This document shows positions 1 to 11,255 of a stretch of 64,000 bases of DNA, piece after piece. The position numbers and the translations under genes were made by a program. This stretch comes from Isoetes taiwanensis (Eukaryota > Streptophyta > Lycopodiopsida > Isoetales > Isoetaceae), in the NCBI GenBank assembly GCA_021234155.1, contig JAJEKV010000917.1, positions 1 to 64,000 on the forward strand. The letters run 5' to 3'. The first letter of the stretch is position 1. Each line of letters starts with the position of its first letter. The notes below the pieces were generated by a model. The model made no database searches and had not been told where the DNA came from. It worked only from the letters and a program-made list of their open reading frames with translations.

Positions 1-350
1 CAAGACTAGTTATGAAAATTCTCAGAAATTGCCATTTTATAATATTTTTTGATCCATAATGTTATATAGTCTTTTGAGCGACTGAAAGCTATTGCCCACA
101 TCATCATGCTTTTGGCCCATCTTCTAGTTTTGGCCCATAATCGAGCACGGCTAGGCTCATAATGATGATACTCATAGAATAGCTCTTCTCAGCTCCATAT
201 TTTTCTTTCTAAATATACCTAACTATGTGGTCTCCAAAGAAGCCAAGGGAGTGGCAAAGCAAGCAAAAGTGGGATCAGATTGACTTGAACGCTCCACTCC
301 TATTTAAACATATATGGAAAGGGATCAAGTCCATTTTACTTGTTGAATCA
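1..350 (+). repeat. Segmental duplication copy A, part 1
   Basis: This matches 10768-11116 in the same orientation over its whole length with many small indels. It includes AACGCTCCACTC and the flanks of CATCATCATGCTTT. It begins at the window edge, so its true left end is unknown. Confidence 0.9.
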
Positions 351-631
351 AAAATCTTATTTAAGTAGGGAATTTGTGGTGGTATAAGGTGCTTTATATA
401 CCCTACTTCCAAACAAGAATGGTAAATGACAACAGTTGTTTGTATAACAATGGTAGGTGCCGAGGGGAAGGTGAGTTTCTCTTTTGTTAGTGTATGTGGT
501 GGCCTATTGTGGCTAATGTTTCATTAGTTGCATTTTAAAATTGAATTTCGTGCAAGATCTAGCTTGAGATCCATCTGACCTACCTTTGATAATAGATTTG
601 CAAAGAGTACGATCGACTAAGCAAAATGAGC

Positions 632-765
632 TCGCCTTCTCTCTTTTTTTTTGGTGTAGTTGCACGTATCTAAATTAGTGAAGGTCAAAGCATATCTCAC
701 CTTCTTCTTCTTTTTTTTGGCATAGTTGCACGTGTCTAAATTAATGAAGGTCAAAGCATATTCAT
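632..765. repeat. 66-bp tandem duplication
   Basis: The core TAGTTGCACGTRTCTAAATT and AGGTCAAAGCATAT occurs twice at 66-base spacing, each after a T run. Confidence 0.75.
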
Positions 766-1319
766 ACTTTTGTGGTTTTGCTGTTGAACTACCTTATAAA
801 AAGGCTAAGTTGGCAAGAACTGTTCCCAATGCCAAAAAAGAAAATTACCTTGGAAACTAGAGCAAATTGCATAATATTAGTTGTTGACATAGTGAAGTTA
901 ACAGAAAAATACAACATACAATACCATAATCTTAAGAGTATGTAACAGAAGTCAGGTGATGAAGTACATATTAGGGTATATTCTGCACGTGACTGACCTT
1001 CTAGAGGTGTGATAAAACAATAAAAGTAAATAAGAGGTGTTGCCTGATATATACACAGATCAAAATTATCTGAAAAGGCTTATAGAATGAAGGTGCTATT
1101 ATCATTCCAAAAAGCTTTGTAAGTTTATCTAACAATCTAAAATACAGCAAGTGATGAAGTTTTAAAATACAACAAGTGTTTTTCATCAATTTCTTTCACC
1201 CCCTTCGCAAAAATAAAAAGAATGTGCTAAGTAAATAAGCAAGGCTCTTTGACCTGCACAAAATTGGAATAGCGTGTTCCCAAAAGAACTTGAGTTCCTT
1301 AATCATCTAGAATACCTAT

Positions 1320-1790
1320 ATAGGATGACCGATAATGACATCTAATTCTGCAAAGTAAGGACTGTCTCCTTGCCTTTATCCATCCATGACATCTTTATAT
1401 GCTGCCATTAACTTATTCCATTTCTGGCAACACCGTTTACCATCCCTGTTAGTGCTCCGGATTTGCACCAAAAGCATGTGCTACACAGTCTTGCAGCAGC
1501 GCAGAACCTAGATATGAACAAATACAAACATCTGAAGAAGTCTGAGCAGAAATATCAAGATCAAACCTAGAAGCTAGAATAATAAATTCAACCTGTTATC
1601 AGTGATTCTGAAAGCAAAAATCCAAAGTCAAAATTGATTATGTACTGCGAACTGTTTAACTCATGTCTTGTGCTATTGAATTCATGGAATGGTCTACAAT
1701 TGGCTTACCTTTTCCAAATGAGTTTGTCCCTATTTGATACCTTGCTTTGCTCCCTGCTCTTCTTGTTTGGCCAGACTGTCACATACCTTA
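1320..1790 (-). pseudogene. MYB/SANT-like (trihelix) DNA-binding domain fragment
   Basis: On the minus strand NRDGKRCCQKWNKLMAAYKD then VMDG, a TAA, and SPYFAELD (1460-1330) match the helix 2-3 core of plant trihelix/MYB-SANT-like domains (pattern GKQCxxKWxxLxxDYKKI...SYW). Upstream on the same strand AKQEEQGAKQGIK-stop-GQTHLEK (about 1775-1705) resembles the first helix. The in-frame stops make it a pseudogene, unless they are sequence errors. It lies in the 6.2-kb segment that splits duplication copy A. Confidence 0.4.
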
Positions 1791-2005
1791 CAAAATAATA
1801 AAAGCACAAAAGAAATGCTAATTAAGACTAAATGGCACGTTGGCTCATTAAAGGATGATTAATTAGCATTACACGAGCTGATAAACATGAACAACATGTA
1901 CCACAGAGAGAAGATTATATGGTTCATCGCCCTTAAAAAGGATTCCATAGAGCAGTTCGATACACCGATAAACATCATTGGCACACTTGATTCTGTAAAA
2001 TATTA

Positions 2006-2310
2006 TCACCATCTAATGCAGATGAGATGAGGTAAGAGTCCCAAAGTAACAAAAATGATATGGGCTTGGAATGGGTCAAGAACACTTAAGAACATAATTG
2101 CAAGGTTGTCCAATCTGATGGAATTATCTTGTGATCGAGAACAAACTAAAGAATCCGTAGATGTGAGACATGTAACAGCTCCTTTGTGCCCTAAAAGTAT
2201 GACTACCAGTCGAAACTCACATATTGCATGGATGTATTGAAATGCCAATATGCTGCCATCTTTGCATCCAGCCAAAAGTCTTTCAAGTAGCCTAGAACCA
2301 TCACTTGACC
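2006..2310 (-). pseudogene. WD40-repeat fragment (ZFWD-like)
   Basis: The minus strand reads LLAGCKDGSILAFQ, LVVILLGHKGAVTCL and LVCSRSQDNSIRLDNL. These match consecutive WD40 repeats of plant CCCH zinc-finger WD proteins (pattern LFAGxxDGxIxAW...LKGHxxAVxCL...LYSGSMDxxIRVWDL). The WD dipeptide at the end is lost and the following sequence is unrelated, so this is a broken piece. It lies between other minus-strand gene fragments. Confidence 0.5.
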
Positions 2311-2599
2311 ATGTGGAGAAACATCAATAGGGAACGGAGTAGATGTAGTAGAACTGGAAACTATAACCTGATTTGTAAGACCCACAAAGAAGAAGATAGA
2401 TAGGATAGGACGTCATCTATTGCTCCACTGGACATGTGACCACACACCACACATTGCTTTGTTGGGCCCTGCCCCAACCAGTTTTTACGTAAAGGTCATG
2501 TGGGTTTTGACACCCAACAGTTCAGAGTGCGATTCTGGGCGGTCTCAAACTCGAGACCTATAATTGCTAGACCTAGTGTATTACCATACTTTGAGAGCC

Positions 2600-2941
2600 C
2601 ATTGCAAATGAATCACTGATGCGGTTCCATACTTTGAGCAGAGCTCAGAAGTGCGAAAGCAGAGAAGAATGTCATTTATTTCAGGCCCTTGAGTAGCAAG
2701 AGTTGCAATCAGGGTAGACTTGACAACTTGCTCTTCAACTTGTTTAACATCCAACATCTCAGCTTTCTCAACTTATTGCTCAACATCTTTAGCCTCAGTC
2801 TTCTCGCTGGTTAGGTGCTTTTTCTTTTTGTTTCGTTCTGTAATCTGCTCCACATCAATATCCATGTTGCTAATATCTGTTAAGCATCTCTTTTCCAGAA
2901 TTTTACACCCCTCTTTCTTGTTCTTCTTCTGCCTAGTATAA
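2600..2941 (-). pseudogene. Unrecognised gene fragment with one in-frame stop
   Basis: The minus-strand translation reads KKNKKEGCKILEKRCLTDIS and MDIDVEQITERNKKKKHLTS, a TAA near 2770, then VVKSTLIATLATQGPEINDI and LCFRTSELCSKYGTASVIHL. The mix of a lysine-rich charged stretch and a structured-looking C-terminal part looks like real protein. The family is not recognised. It is one of several same-strand fragments in the inserted segment. Confidence 0.35.
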
Positions 2942-4021
2942 AGAGTCAAACCAAGACACAGTTCTAAATGTCTTCTTCAATCACAAGAAAACATGTACCG
3001 GACAACTAAACAATGGATCAACATAGTAGTCATATACCATTCGTCATGGACATCCAAAAGTATGTACATTCAACATTGGTAAGACTCAATACAAATGCAA
3101 ACTCGTTTCCAAAGGTTTGGGTTGCAACCCTACCATGGCATGGCTGCACCTGAAGCAAATTTGTTACTTGGGACTCATGCACTGCTTTGGAAAGCGTAGG
3201 AAGTGCTTATGCTAGAGACTACTAACTATCCAATAGTAAAGCCCAAAATACATAATCTTTTTGTAGCTTATTCATATCTTGCAACCGTCTCTGGCAGTGT
3301 GAAAAGGAGCATGTTTCATAAGACCCATCAAGTCAAAACAGAACCTATCCACCTGCACAACAACGAAAAGTATGGGTCCACAAAGAAATGGAAAATAAAT
3401 GAACAAATAGAGTTCAGAATGTCGCTTACAAATGTTTGTTTCGGTAGTGTGTATGTGGCTCTGTGGCCTTCAAGACAACTTGCACACCAGGACACATAGA
3501 AAGAATTCTAGCTCAAATCAAGAGTACATTATTCACTATTTTTGGAAAAGCTTTTATGGATGAATACAAAGTAAGTGCCATTGCTTTCAACATAAACCTA
3601 ATTCAAAAGCAAGAGTAAGTTTACCTACACGAAGAACGAAAGAGAGTCGATGTCTCGATGCTTCAACATTTTCAGATTGCTTAGAGGAGCAAGAAAGTAA
3701 GTTCGGCCGGTTTCCAAAGTGGATCTCAACAACAAGCCGCCACCACCGCTTTACACCGATAGCGGTTTGAAGCATATTCATTGGCATATAACGGCATATC
3801 TTTGGCATATACCGAATATGCCATAAACCCACATCAACATATAACGGCAAAACCTTAACATGTTGCCCTTATGGGCCTTGCCCCTAAGGGCAATCCCAAG
3901 GGGGGATAAGATGTTGCTAGCGCAACAGCCTGACCCAAGTGGCCCGTTATCTGGGAAGGCCAGCCATCCACGCCCAAAAATAAAGAAATCTCAGTGGTAA
4001 TGGCTGAAGCGGTCCTTTAAA

Positions 4022-4415
4022 ATTGATGGCCGTTCTAGGGACCGTCGTCTGGTTAGAGCAGAAGATGCTCCACAAAGGTATGGATCGACGCAATTATGAT
4101 GCTCCAGGTAAAAATAAATCTGGGTTTTGTTAGCTCTATTTATCGTAACTCTATTTCAGCCTTAATTAAGATCATATTCAAGATCATAGTTCCGGCATCA
4201 CAGGATAATTTGAGTTGGATGTGGCTTAAGCCATTTGATCATGATCTAGGATAGACTGTTTCCAAAATTCCATTGCCGTTTTGGACCGTCTCCCAGATTG
4301 GATCAGAAGATGCTCTCAAAGGTAAATTAGGGTTTTTATAGCTCCTATTTAGCATAGCCTTAATTAAGATCACATTCAAGATTATAGTTCCCGTCATCAC
4401 AGAATAATGACGTCC
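4022..4415. repeat. Diverged direct duplication, about 190-240 bp spacing
   Basis: Shared blocks appear in the same order in 4022-4215 and 4268-4415: GGCCGTT/TGCCGTT..GGACCGTC, CAGAAGATGCTC..AAAGGTA, GCCTTAATTAAGATCA and ATTCAAGAT. There are many differences. No coding signal was seen. Confidence 0.65.
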
Positions 4416-5659
4416 TAAAATTGAAAACCTGGAGTTACTCATTTATCGTGCCATTTGCATTTCGGGTTCTCACTTTGGTATGTACCAACATGTCTATTTG
4501 CCAGAGTTTGCTCTGTAATCAGTGCAAGTTGATGTTTAGATGTGTTGGGGTCAGTTCTAGATTGCAAAGGCATGTGCAATGCATTCTTTAATAAAACCTA
4601 TTTATGATGACATGATTAAAAGTTTTATCTGATGAACAGGGCCTGAGTGATAATTCTCTGGTGCTAGCCTTTATATGGCAATTATACAGTCTATGGCATT
4701 TAATTCGTCAACACAAAGGTATGCCAGTCTGTATGTCTATTTGTTGCTGGCTGCCTTTAATGCATCAAATAAGAAGGGGCGATTTGAACTCAATGCATCA
4801 GCATATGTCTATGACTCTTTTACATTAATTATTGGAATTTGAAAGACCAAAACATCCCCCTTTGCTAGGATGTAGGGCAATAATGGTAGTCAATCCACGT
4901 TTTGATCTACGTACCTTGCTGCTGATGTGTTGCAGAACCAAAAATTCTATATGAAAATGAAGCATTCTGTATCTCTAATGTGGCCACTCATCGCTCCTTC
5001 AGCCTGCCATTTCCTTCCTAGGTTTATTCTAATCAATTATTATCAGCACATAATGTTGCAAACTAGTAAAGAACGTATATGTGCTGGCACAAGGTCAATT
5101 CTTGGTTCGTTTTTAAGGTTATGACTCTGCATATTGCTTTGTAAGCTAGATGGAGTATTATAGTTTGGCAGCTTCCCAATTCCAGGCAATTGCATCAGAA
5201 TATATTTGTCATATTTAGGGCTGTGCATATGCTCAGTATAATAGGATACCTCTGCATCTCTAAACTGTTGACTAAGCTTCCCAAGGAATACGGATGCAAT
5301 AGAAATTTCTCTTTGGAACAGTCAACTATTCATTTGGCATTATTAATTTGTTTGTTTGAAATTATTTTCTTGGTTTAGGCTTAGCGCGATTTAGCTGAAT
5401 TATGTTGAAAATTAGTTGCTTGTGTCCTTTCAAGAAAGTCTCGTCGCTTCCAACTTCAAGAAAGTTCTGTAGTGGACCGTCAGCCTGCCGTAACCTGCAG
5501 TCTTGTCCGCTAACTTTCTTCATATTCTGTTTGGTGGATAATGCTTAACTATCTACTTCTTTCTTATTGTAACTTCTATTTCTAAGATACTTGTTTGAGG
5601 ATTTCTCATTGCGCTTTATGGGCTTATATCGCTAAGCATGCATAGGTAAGGTTTTGCAG

Positions 5660-5737
5660 GCAGCTCAATTGGGTGGAAGGATTATCTCTTAAGGGTCTTT
5701 ATTCTGGTTTAAATGGAAACCTTGCTGGAGTTCTACC
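5660..5737 (+). pseudogene. Possible LRR exon fragment
   Basis: A 78-base stretch bounded by TTTTGCAG and CC|GTAAGT translates to QLNWVEGLSLKGLYSGLNGN then LAGVLP. This resembles a leucine-rich repeat of plant receptor kinases (LSLxGLxxxGxLP). Clean splice signals support an exon, but no partner exon was found nearby. Confidence 0.3.
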
Positions 5738-6549
5738 GTAAGTGCTTTCTTGTTTGTTTACAGGTTATAAATTTCCATAGGAAACTATATGTCACTTTGT
5801 TCAAAGGCATGACTGTATGAAGAATCATAATATACTAGACAACTTATGAAACAAAGCAAACAATTGTTAGAACTGCTAAGAACATCCATATCTGCATAAA
5901 TTGCTGGTGCTTATGACAAGCAGGTTTGCAAATGCACCATATTGTGGTCGAATTGTTTAAGCATGAATGCAAGGGAAGGAGGCACAGAGAAGGAGGACCC
6001 TAAGTGAAGTTATTTATGCCCTTCAGAACTTCGTAGGGAAGTAAAGGATCATAGATGGCACAGGGGAGTGCTATTCTATCAGGGGTTCAGAGTGGCCTTA
6101 CATCCTATGCCTGGAGGCGATTGAACTTGACTAACTAATCGGGTGTGTACGAACCTATCAAGCAGAACTACTCAAAAACTTTCCAGAGAATTTTAGTTCA
6201 ATTGCTGGTTCGAACCTCTTGTGTTTTCCTGTCAATACATAGTTTAGCCCATTGGTTGTTCTTACTTGGTTGAAACCAATACATGACTTAAATTGAAATT
6301 CTAGTAAGAAAAGAAACCACATCTACTAGCAGCTTCTAAAAATTCCTGCTTTTAAATAGCCATGATATATGATGAAAACAACAAAAGTTGAGGGCCCAGT
6401 ACAAGTGCATAGTACAACTACATACAGTCCTAGATATGGTGATATGCTTGCACACACTGTTTACTATGAGCAATGGTACAGATTTATGTAGATGAGACTG
6501 AGATGCTGGTTTCTAGTGGGCAGAGAGGATAAGCTGCTACGCATTAGTA

Positions 6550-7590
6550 CAGAAACGGACGAGAGAAATGGCCTCTCAACGATACAGTCCATCAATGCAA
6601 TGAGAACATCAATGCTTTGTGAGGAAGATGTCTAGAGATTATTTACAATTTAACTTTAGCTTGTCTTGTTGGGAGTTATGACGATGCATATTGCTTTTTT
6701 GCAGAACTTGAGCACGAAGCGACCTGTTATTGCTAAAAGTTTATGGAAACTTAAAAGTAAGAATTCAGTGTTGTAGGGGTTTAATTGTTGAAGGTTATAA
6801 TTGTTTTGATTCTATGTTACAAGATTATCTCTTTAGACCACTAGCAGATTATTGCAGATGCATGCTTTCGCTTTTAAGCAGAGCATGGCAGATAGACGAA
6901 GTCGAGGACTTTTCAATAAATACCAATAGAGCGCCTGATTTTGTGAGTTGGGCTGAATTCTTGGGAGTGTTCTGAGTGCCACGAGAAAAATGCACCTTAG
7001 ATCATACGTTTGATGAATTCTGGGCAGATAAGAAACAATTCTTATGAATTAGTTGGGAGTTCTATGATAAACAAATAAAAAAAGGATTCAGTCAATTAAC
7101 GATCATCTCCAGGAAGTCTAGTTGCGTGCTGCTTATGGAAGTCAGGCTTGTTTCATTAAGTTAAGATCATGAATGATATTAGGCTGTGCTATTGGTTTAG
7201 TGGCTGCGTTTCCAGCCCAAGGATTATCCAGAAATAAGATTGCATGCTCTCTATGTCTCTTAACTTCCAATTGTGGCAAATAAGAACCTCCTTCCTTTCT
7301 AGAATTCTTCGTCAAGTATTCTGTTTGATCTCTCATAACCTGGGCATTACAGCCAACTGTGGCAAATAAGGACCTCCTTCCTTTCTAGATTTCTTCGTCA
7401 AGTATTTTGTTTGATCTCTCATAACCTGGGCATTACAGTTTGATATTTAAATTTTTGGGTGTCAAATCATTTCATGTTTGGGGTGTCAAATCATTTCACG
7501 AAATCATACAAGAGTTTGTTGGAAACTTTAATGCTTGTATAGGTCGATCTAGAACTTGAAAGTTCTATTTTAAACAGGCCACTTTTTGAA
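6550..7590 (+). repeat. Segmental duplication copy A, part 2
   Basis: This matches 11124-11255 and 14006-14935. In copy B part 1 and part 2 are adjacent, so 350-6550 is extra DNA in copy A (or lost from B). Similarity ends at GAAGGGA on the right. Confidence 0.9.
7270..7438 (+). repeat. 85-bp tandem duplication
   Basis: Two copies (7270-7354 and 7355-7438) begin AAYTGTGGCAAATAAG and end GGGCATTACAG. Copy B of the segmental duplication carries both units too, so the tandem event came first. Confidence 0.85.
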
Positions 7591-9524
7591 GGGATATTCA
7601 AGTGAATGGCTGCCTACCCTAGCCATATTCATGTATAACTCAGTTTAAAATCAGCAAGCAATGGTACAAGATATATTATTGCAAGATAGTAACAAATCAC
7701 CGGCGTATAAGTTGGCCAACAGTAGCATATCAGCTGGCATGAGTTGTAAACTTCACATGTCTATCACAAATCCATATCTAATAATTAACAGTTAAAAGTA
7801 CACAAGACAAACCTGACTTATGTGCGCTCTTAGCATGATAATTTCCTGTTAGTCTATCACCATAGATGTACCATCTCTATTTCGGCATGCTACATAGGCG
7901 CCCAAGAATTAATCAGGAAGATACGAAATGCACAAAGACATAAATCAATATTAACATTTTTACATTTTTTCCAGAGCAATATTTTGGCTAAATCTGGAGT
8001 CCGTAAATATATATCAGCAAGACAACTAATTTATTAACCTAAGCCCTAGCTTAAAACCCCCAACCATCAACTACAAGCAAGCCATACTTCAGGATCCTAT
8101 ATTGAACCATCTACAATCTATTTGTATGCATTCTATACTAACTTCTAGATGCATCTAATCTGTCAAAAACACACAACACAAGAACTTAACCTTCCCTTTT
8201 TATAAATGCAAGCAACCAACATCTATGACATGCAAGACAAACTTATTAAAGCAACATCCTACAAAGCAAAACACCTAACACCTCGCTACCTATGCAGCAG
8301 CCAAACATAATATAAAATCTTTCATAGAATTGTAGAAGCTACAGAGAATTTGGCTTCATGTAACGGGAATATTTTACATTAAATAAAGCATCAAAACCTG
8401 AGTTTTCTTTGCTCCTGTCATCCGGTAGGTCGATTTCAGTTCCTTTGTGTAACTAGCCTTCCAGCCCATAGTAATGTCTCAGCGTGCAAAGATCCATGAT
8501 TCCGCTTACGGATAACAAGACCAAGATGCACATCGGCCATTTAGCAAGAGAATAAGCACATCTTCGCTGGTCTTGACAAGCGGCAACGCGGCCGTTCCAC
8601 AGCTACCAAGCATTGCAACCACGACTGATTTTAGGGCAAATATAAAAGCCCTAAATGCCAAGTATTGAAATACAGTATTCACCGAAATGCTAAAGGCCTT
8701 ATTAGCTTAATTGGGCTTCAATGTCCACCCCTTCATTTTTACCTTAGTGCCCTATTTAATTTAATTTTAGCGGCTTATGGAGTCGGGTTGAACGGCCGAA
8801 TTTGATGGAGAAGAATCAGGCACATGATTCATTTAAGTATATGGCTTTACAAAGAAATTATTACTATGTTTTGGTTTGTTTTTGAATTGCTTTTTAAATT
8901 TTCTATTGAAGTGCAAATGGACGCTCCCGTTATTGCTTCTTGCTCGACGTATTGGCTTCTTAGTTGGGTGTTGTCTTTTTTTTTAAAGAGCGATTAGAGT
9001 AGGGAGCGAGTAAGAGTCTACACATGTGTATTCACACATCCCTTATTAAATAACTAAATTTATTCTATACACCATATCATAATCCAAAACCCTATAATGA
9101 TATAAAAAGTCAAAGAAGAAATGTGCTCGCTTTTAATCTCCACTAAAATCATCAATAATAAGGGCGCGACGATACTTGTTTTAAATCCAACAAACACAAA
9201 GCCATGGCTGTCACAGTTTGAAGCATGGCTATGCAAGGGCAAAGCCATATCCAATGTGTTCGACTCGCGATTTAAGCATCGGCCCCGGTGAAGGAAAATT
9301 TGCCCTTGTATTTAGCGTTTGAATCCATCAACTTGTTCTAGGCTCAAACCTGCAATACTAGCCAGGGATGGAAATTTACAGATTTTATTCCCCCAAAAGC
9401 TTAATCAAGCTTGGTCAAATAATACATCATTGGACAAATCAAGGAGTTAGCTTTTCATAATATCAAATTTCATCTACAACAAACTCTTGGATGAAATGTT
9501 ATGACTAAATTTGTAGTAGTGCTA
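7591..9524. other. No gene recognised
   Basis: This is AT-rich sequence with stops in all frames and a modestly GC-richer patch at 8,560-8,600. Nothing I can support. Confidence 0.5.
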
Positions 9525-9690
9525 TCTTCTGACGTATTCTCTGACGATTTCTCTGATGATAAACTGATGTTTTTTCTGACGCTTTTCCTGATGATTTCTC
9601 TGACGCTTTTCCTGACGCTTTTCCTAACACTCGTTCTGACGCTTTTTCTGACGCTTTTTCTGACGCTTTTTTTGACGTTATATTTCGGAC
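9525..9690. repeat. 12-bp minisatellite (CTGACGCTTTTT)n
   Basis: About ten imperfect copies of a 12-base unit occur. Because 12 is a multiple of 3, both strands are open and give artefactual Lys-Ser-Val-Arg or Phe-Leu-Thr-Leu repeats. Confidence 0.85.
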
Positions 9691-10604
9691 GATTTATGTG
9701 ATCGCGATAACCCGACGTGATACTTCGATGAATAATAGTTCCGACGAAATGTTCGACATAAAGTTGTCGAAAAATCGTCAAAAGCAATCGCCGAAAATTC
9801 GCCGATTATTCAACAGCAAAATCTCTTTAGTCACCGACGATTTTTCCGACAAATAATAGGCATTCTCTTGTAGTGCTAGCTTCCTTCTTGTAGACATATT
9901 TAAATCTCCCTTCTTCTTGCCCATACCGTCGGGCCCGATTCGAAGCTTCATCCGTGGAGGTCGAACTAGCAAAAGGTAGATGCCCCAATCGCATCTTTTA
10001 TTCTAACTTCTTGTCCTTAGTCGAAGCAAAGATTTGACCGGTCGTGGCTTTAGGCCAGCCCTTATGCACTTTATTATTATCCAGAAATCGTCCCAAACTA
10101 ATTTCCAGCTTCTATTCTTGACGGAGATGTGCCATCCTCCATCTCTTCCAGCTGTATGCCGTGGCCGGAACCCTAACGAGCCATTTTTCGTAGCCCTAAA
10201 GTTTAGCAATTGCAACCCATAGATAAATGTTTTTGTTTTTGTTATTGGCTAACTATTTGGAGACCATATATCCTACTAGTTTAAACTCCCTTGATAATAT
10301 CTTTTGCCAAGACCCAAGTGATCTTACAATTCCAGTTCATGTCCCATGCTAAACTTCATGTTTACTTAAAAAAAAAAAAAAAAAGAAAAAAAGAAAAAGA
10401 AAAAAGGAGACACGAATACCCAATTAAAAAATCAACAAAGAAAGGTCATTCTTGGGTCAAGTCAACAGATAACTTGCCAAACATGGGAACATGCCCTATT
10501 AGTGATCACAATTATGCAACGTTGCCTGTCCTTAAACAGACCTCTAACCCTTCCAAATAAGGGAGTTTTTTTTAGGAACCATTATTTATAAGGTAATAAA
10601 AAAA

Positions 10605-10628
10605 TTGCCCTTCACCATGCAAGGGCAA
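10605..10628. repeat. Perfect 8-bp hairpin TTGCCCTT/AAGGGCAA
   Basis: TTGCCCTT and AAGGGCAA are separated by 8 bases. It is AT-flanked, about 50 bases left of another palindromic repeat (10678-10708). Confidence 0.6.
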
Positions 10629-10677
10629 AAAAAGAGGGACCCTTGATAATACAATACAATAAGGGCAACAATTTGAA

Positions 10678-10708
10678 ACAAGGTGTTGCGCACGGAGGGT
10701 TGCCCTCC
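10678..10708. repeat. 31-bp dispersed repeat with palindrome, copy 1
   Basis: ACAAGGTGTTGCGCACG followed by GAGGGTTGCCCTC recurs at 35643-35673 with two mismatches. The right half is a palindrome around TTG. Confidence 0.7.
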
Positions 10709-10767
10709 CTGGCTCGAGGGTGAAGTGGCTTAAATCAAATCCATACTATTTGACATGACAATATACA

Positions 10768-11255
10768 CAAGACTAGTTATGGAAAATTCTGTGGAAATTG
10801 CCATTTTATAATATTTTTTGATCCATAATGTTATGTAGTCTTTTGAGCCCGACCTGAGCTATTGCCCACATCATCATGCTTTGGCCCATCTTCTAGTTTT
10901 CGGGCCCATACTGGAGCACGGCTAGGCTCATAATGATACTCATAGAATAGCTCTTCTCCAGCTCATATTTTTTCTTTCGCAAATATACCGACTATGTGGT
11001 CTCCAGCAAGCCAAGTGGGGAGTGGCAAAGCAAGCAGTGGGATCGCGATTGACTTGAACGCTCCACTCTATTTAAACATATATGGGAAAGGGGATCAAGT
11101 CCATTTACTTGTTGTACGTAAACTGACGAGAGAAATGGCCTCTCAACGACATGATCCATCAATGCAATGAGAACATCAATGCTTTGTGAGGAAGATGTCT
11201 AGAGATTATTTACAATTTAACTTTAGCTTGTCTTGTTGGGAGTTATGACGATGTA
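10768..11255 (+). repeat. Segmental duplication copy B, left piece
   Basis: This joins sequence matching 1-350 directly to sequence matching 6550-6685, with a junction near CTTGTTG|TACG. It is interrupted on the right by about 2.75 kb. Confidence 0.9.

Noticed and set aside
6705-6756. Short exon-like stretch (TTTGCAG ... AAAA|GTAAGA)
   Set aside because: The splice-like borders are good, but 17 residues match nothing, and the duplicate at 14 kb does not conserve the reading frame.
9525-9690. CRISPR-like array
   Set aside because: The units are contiguous 12-mers without spacers, and the genome is eukaryotic.
9470-9787. Repetitive Lys-Ser-Val-Arg protein (minus strand) and its plus-strand mirror
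   Set aside because: Both are translations of a 12-bp minisatellite; open frames on both strands follow from the period being a multiple of three.
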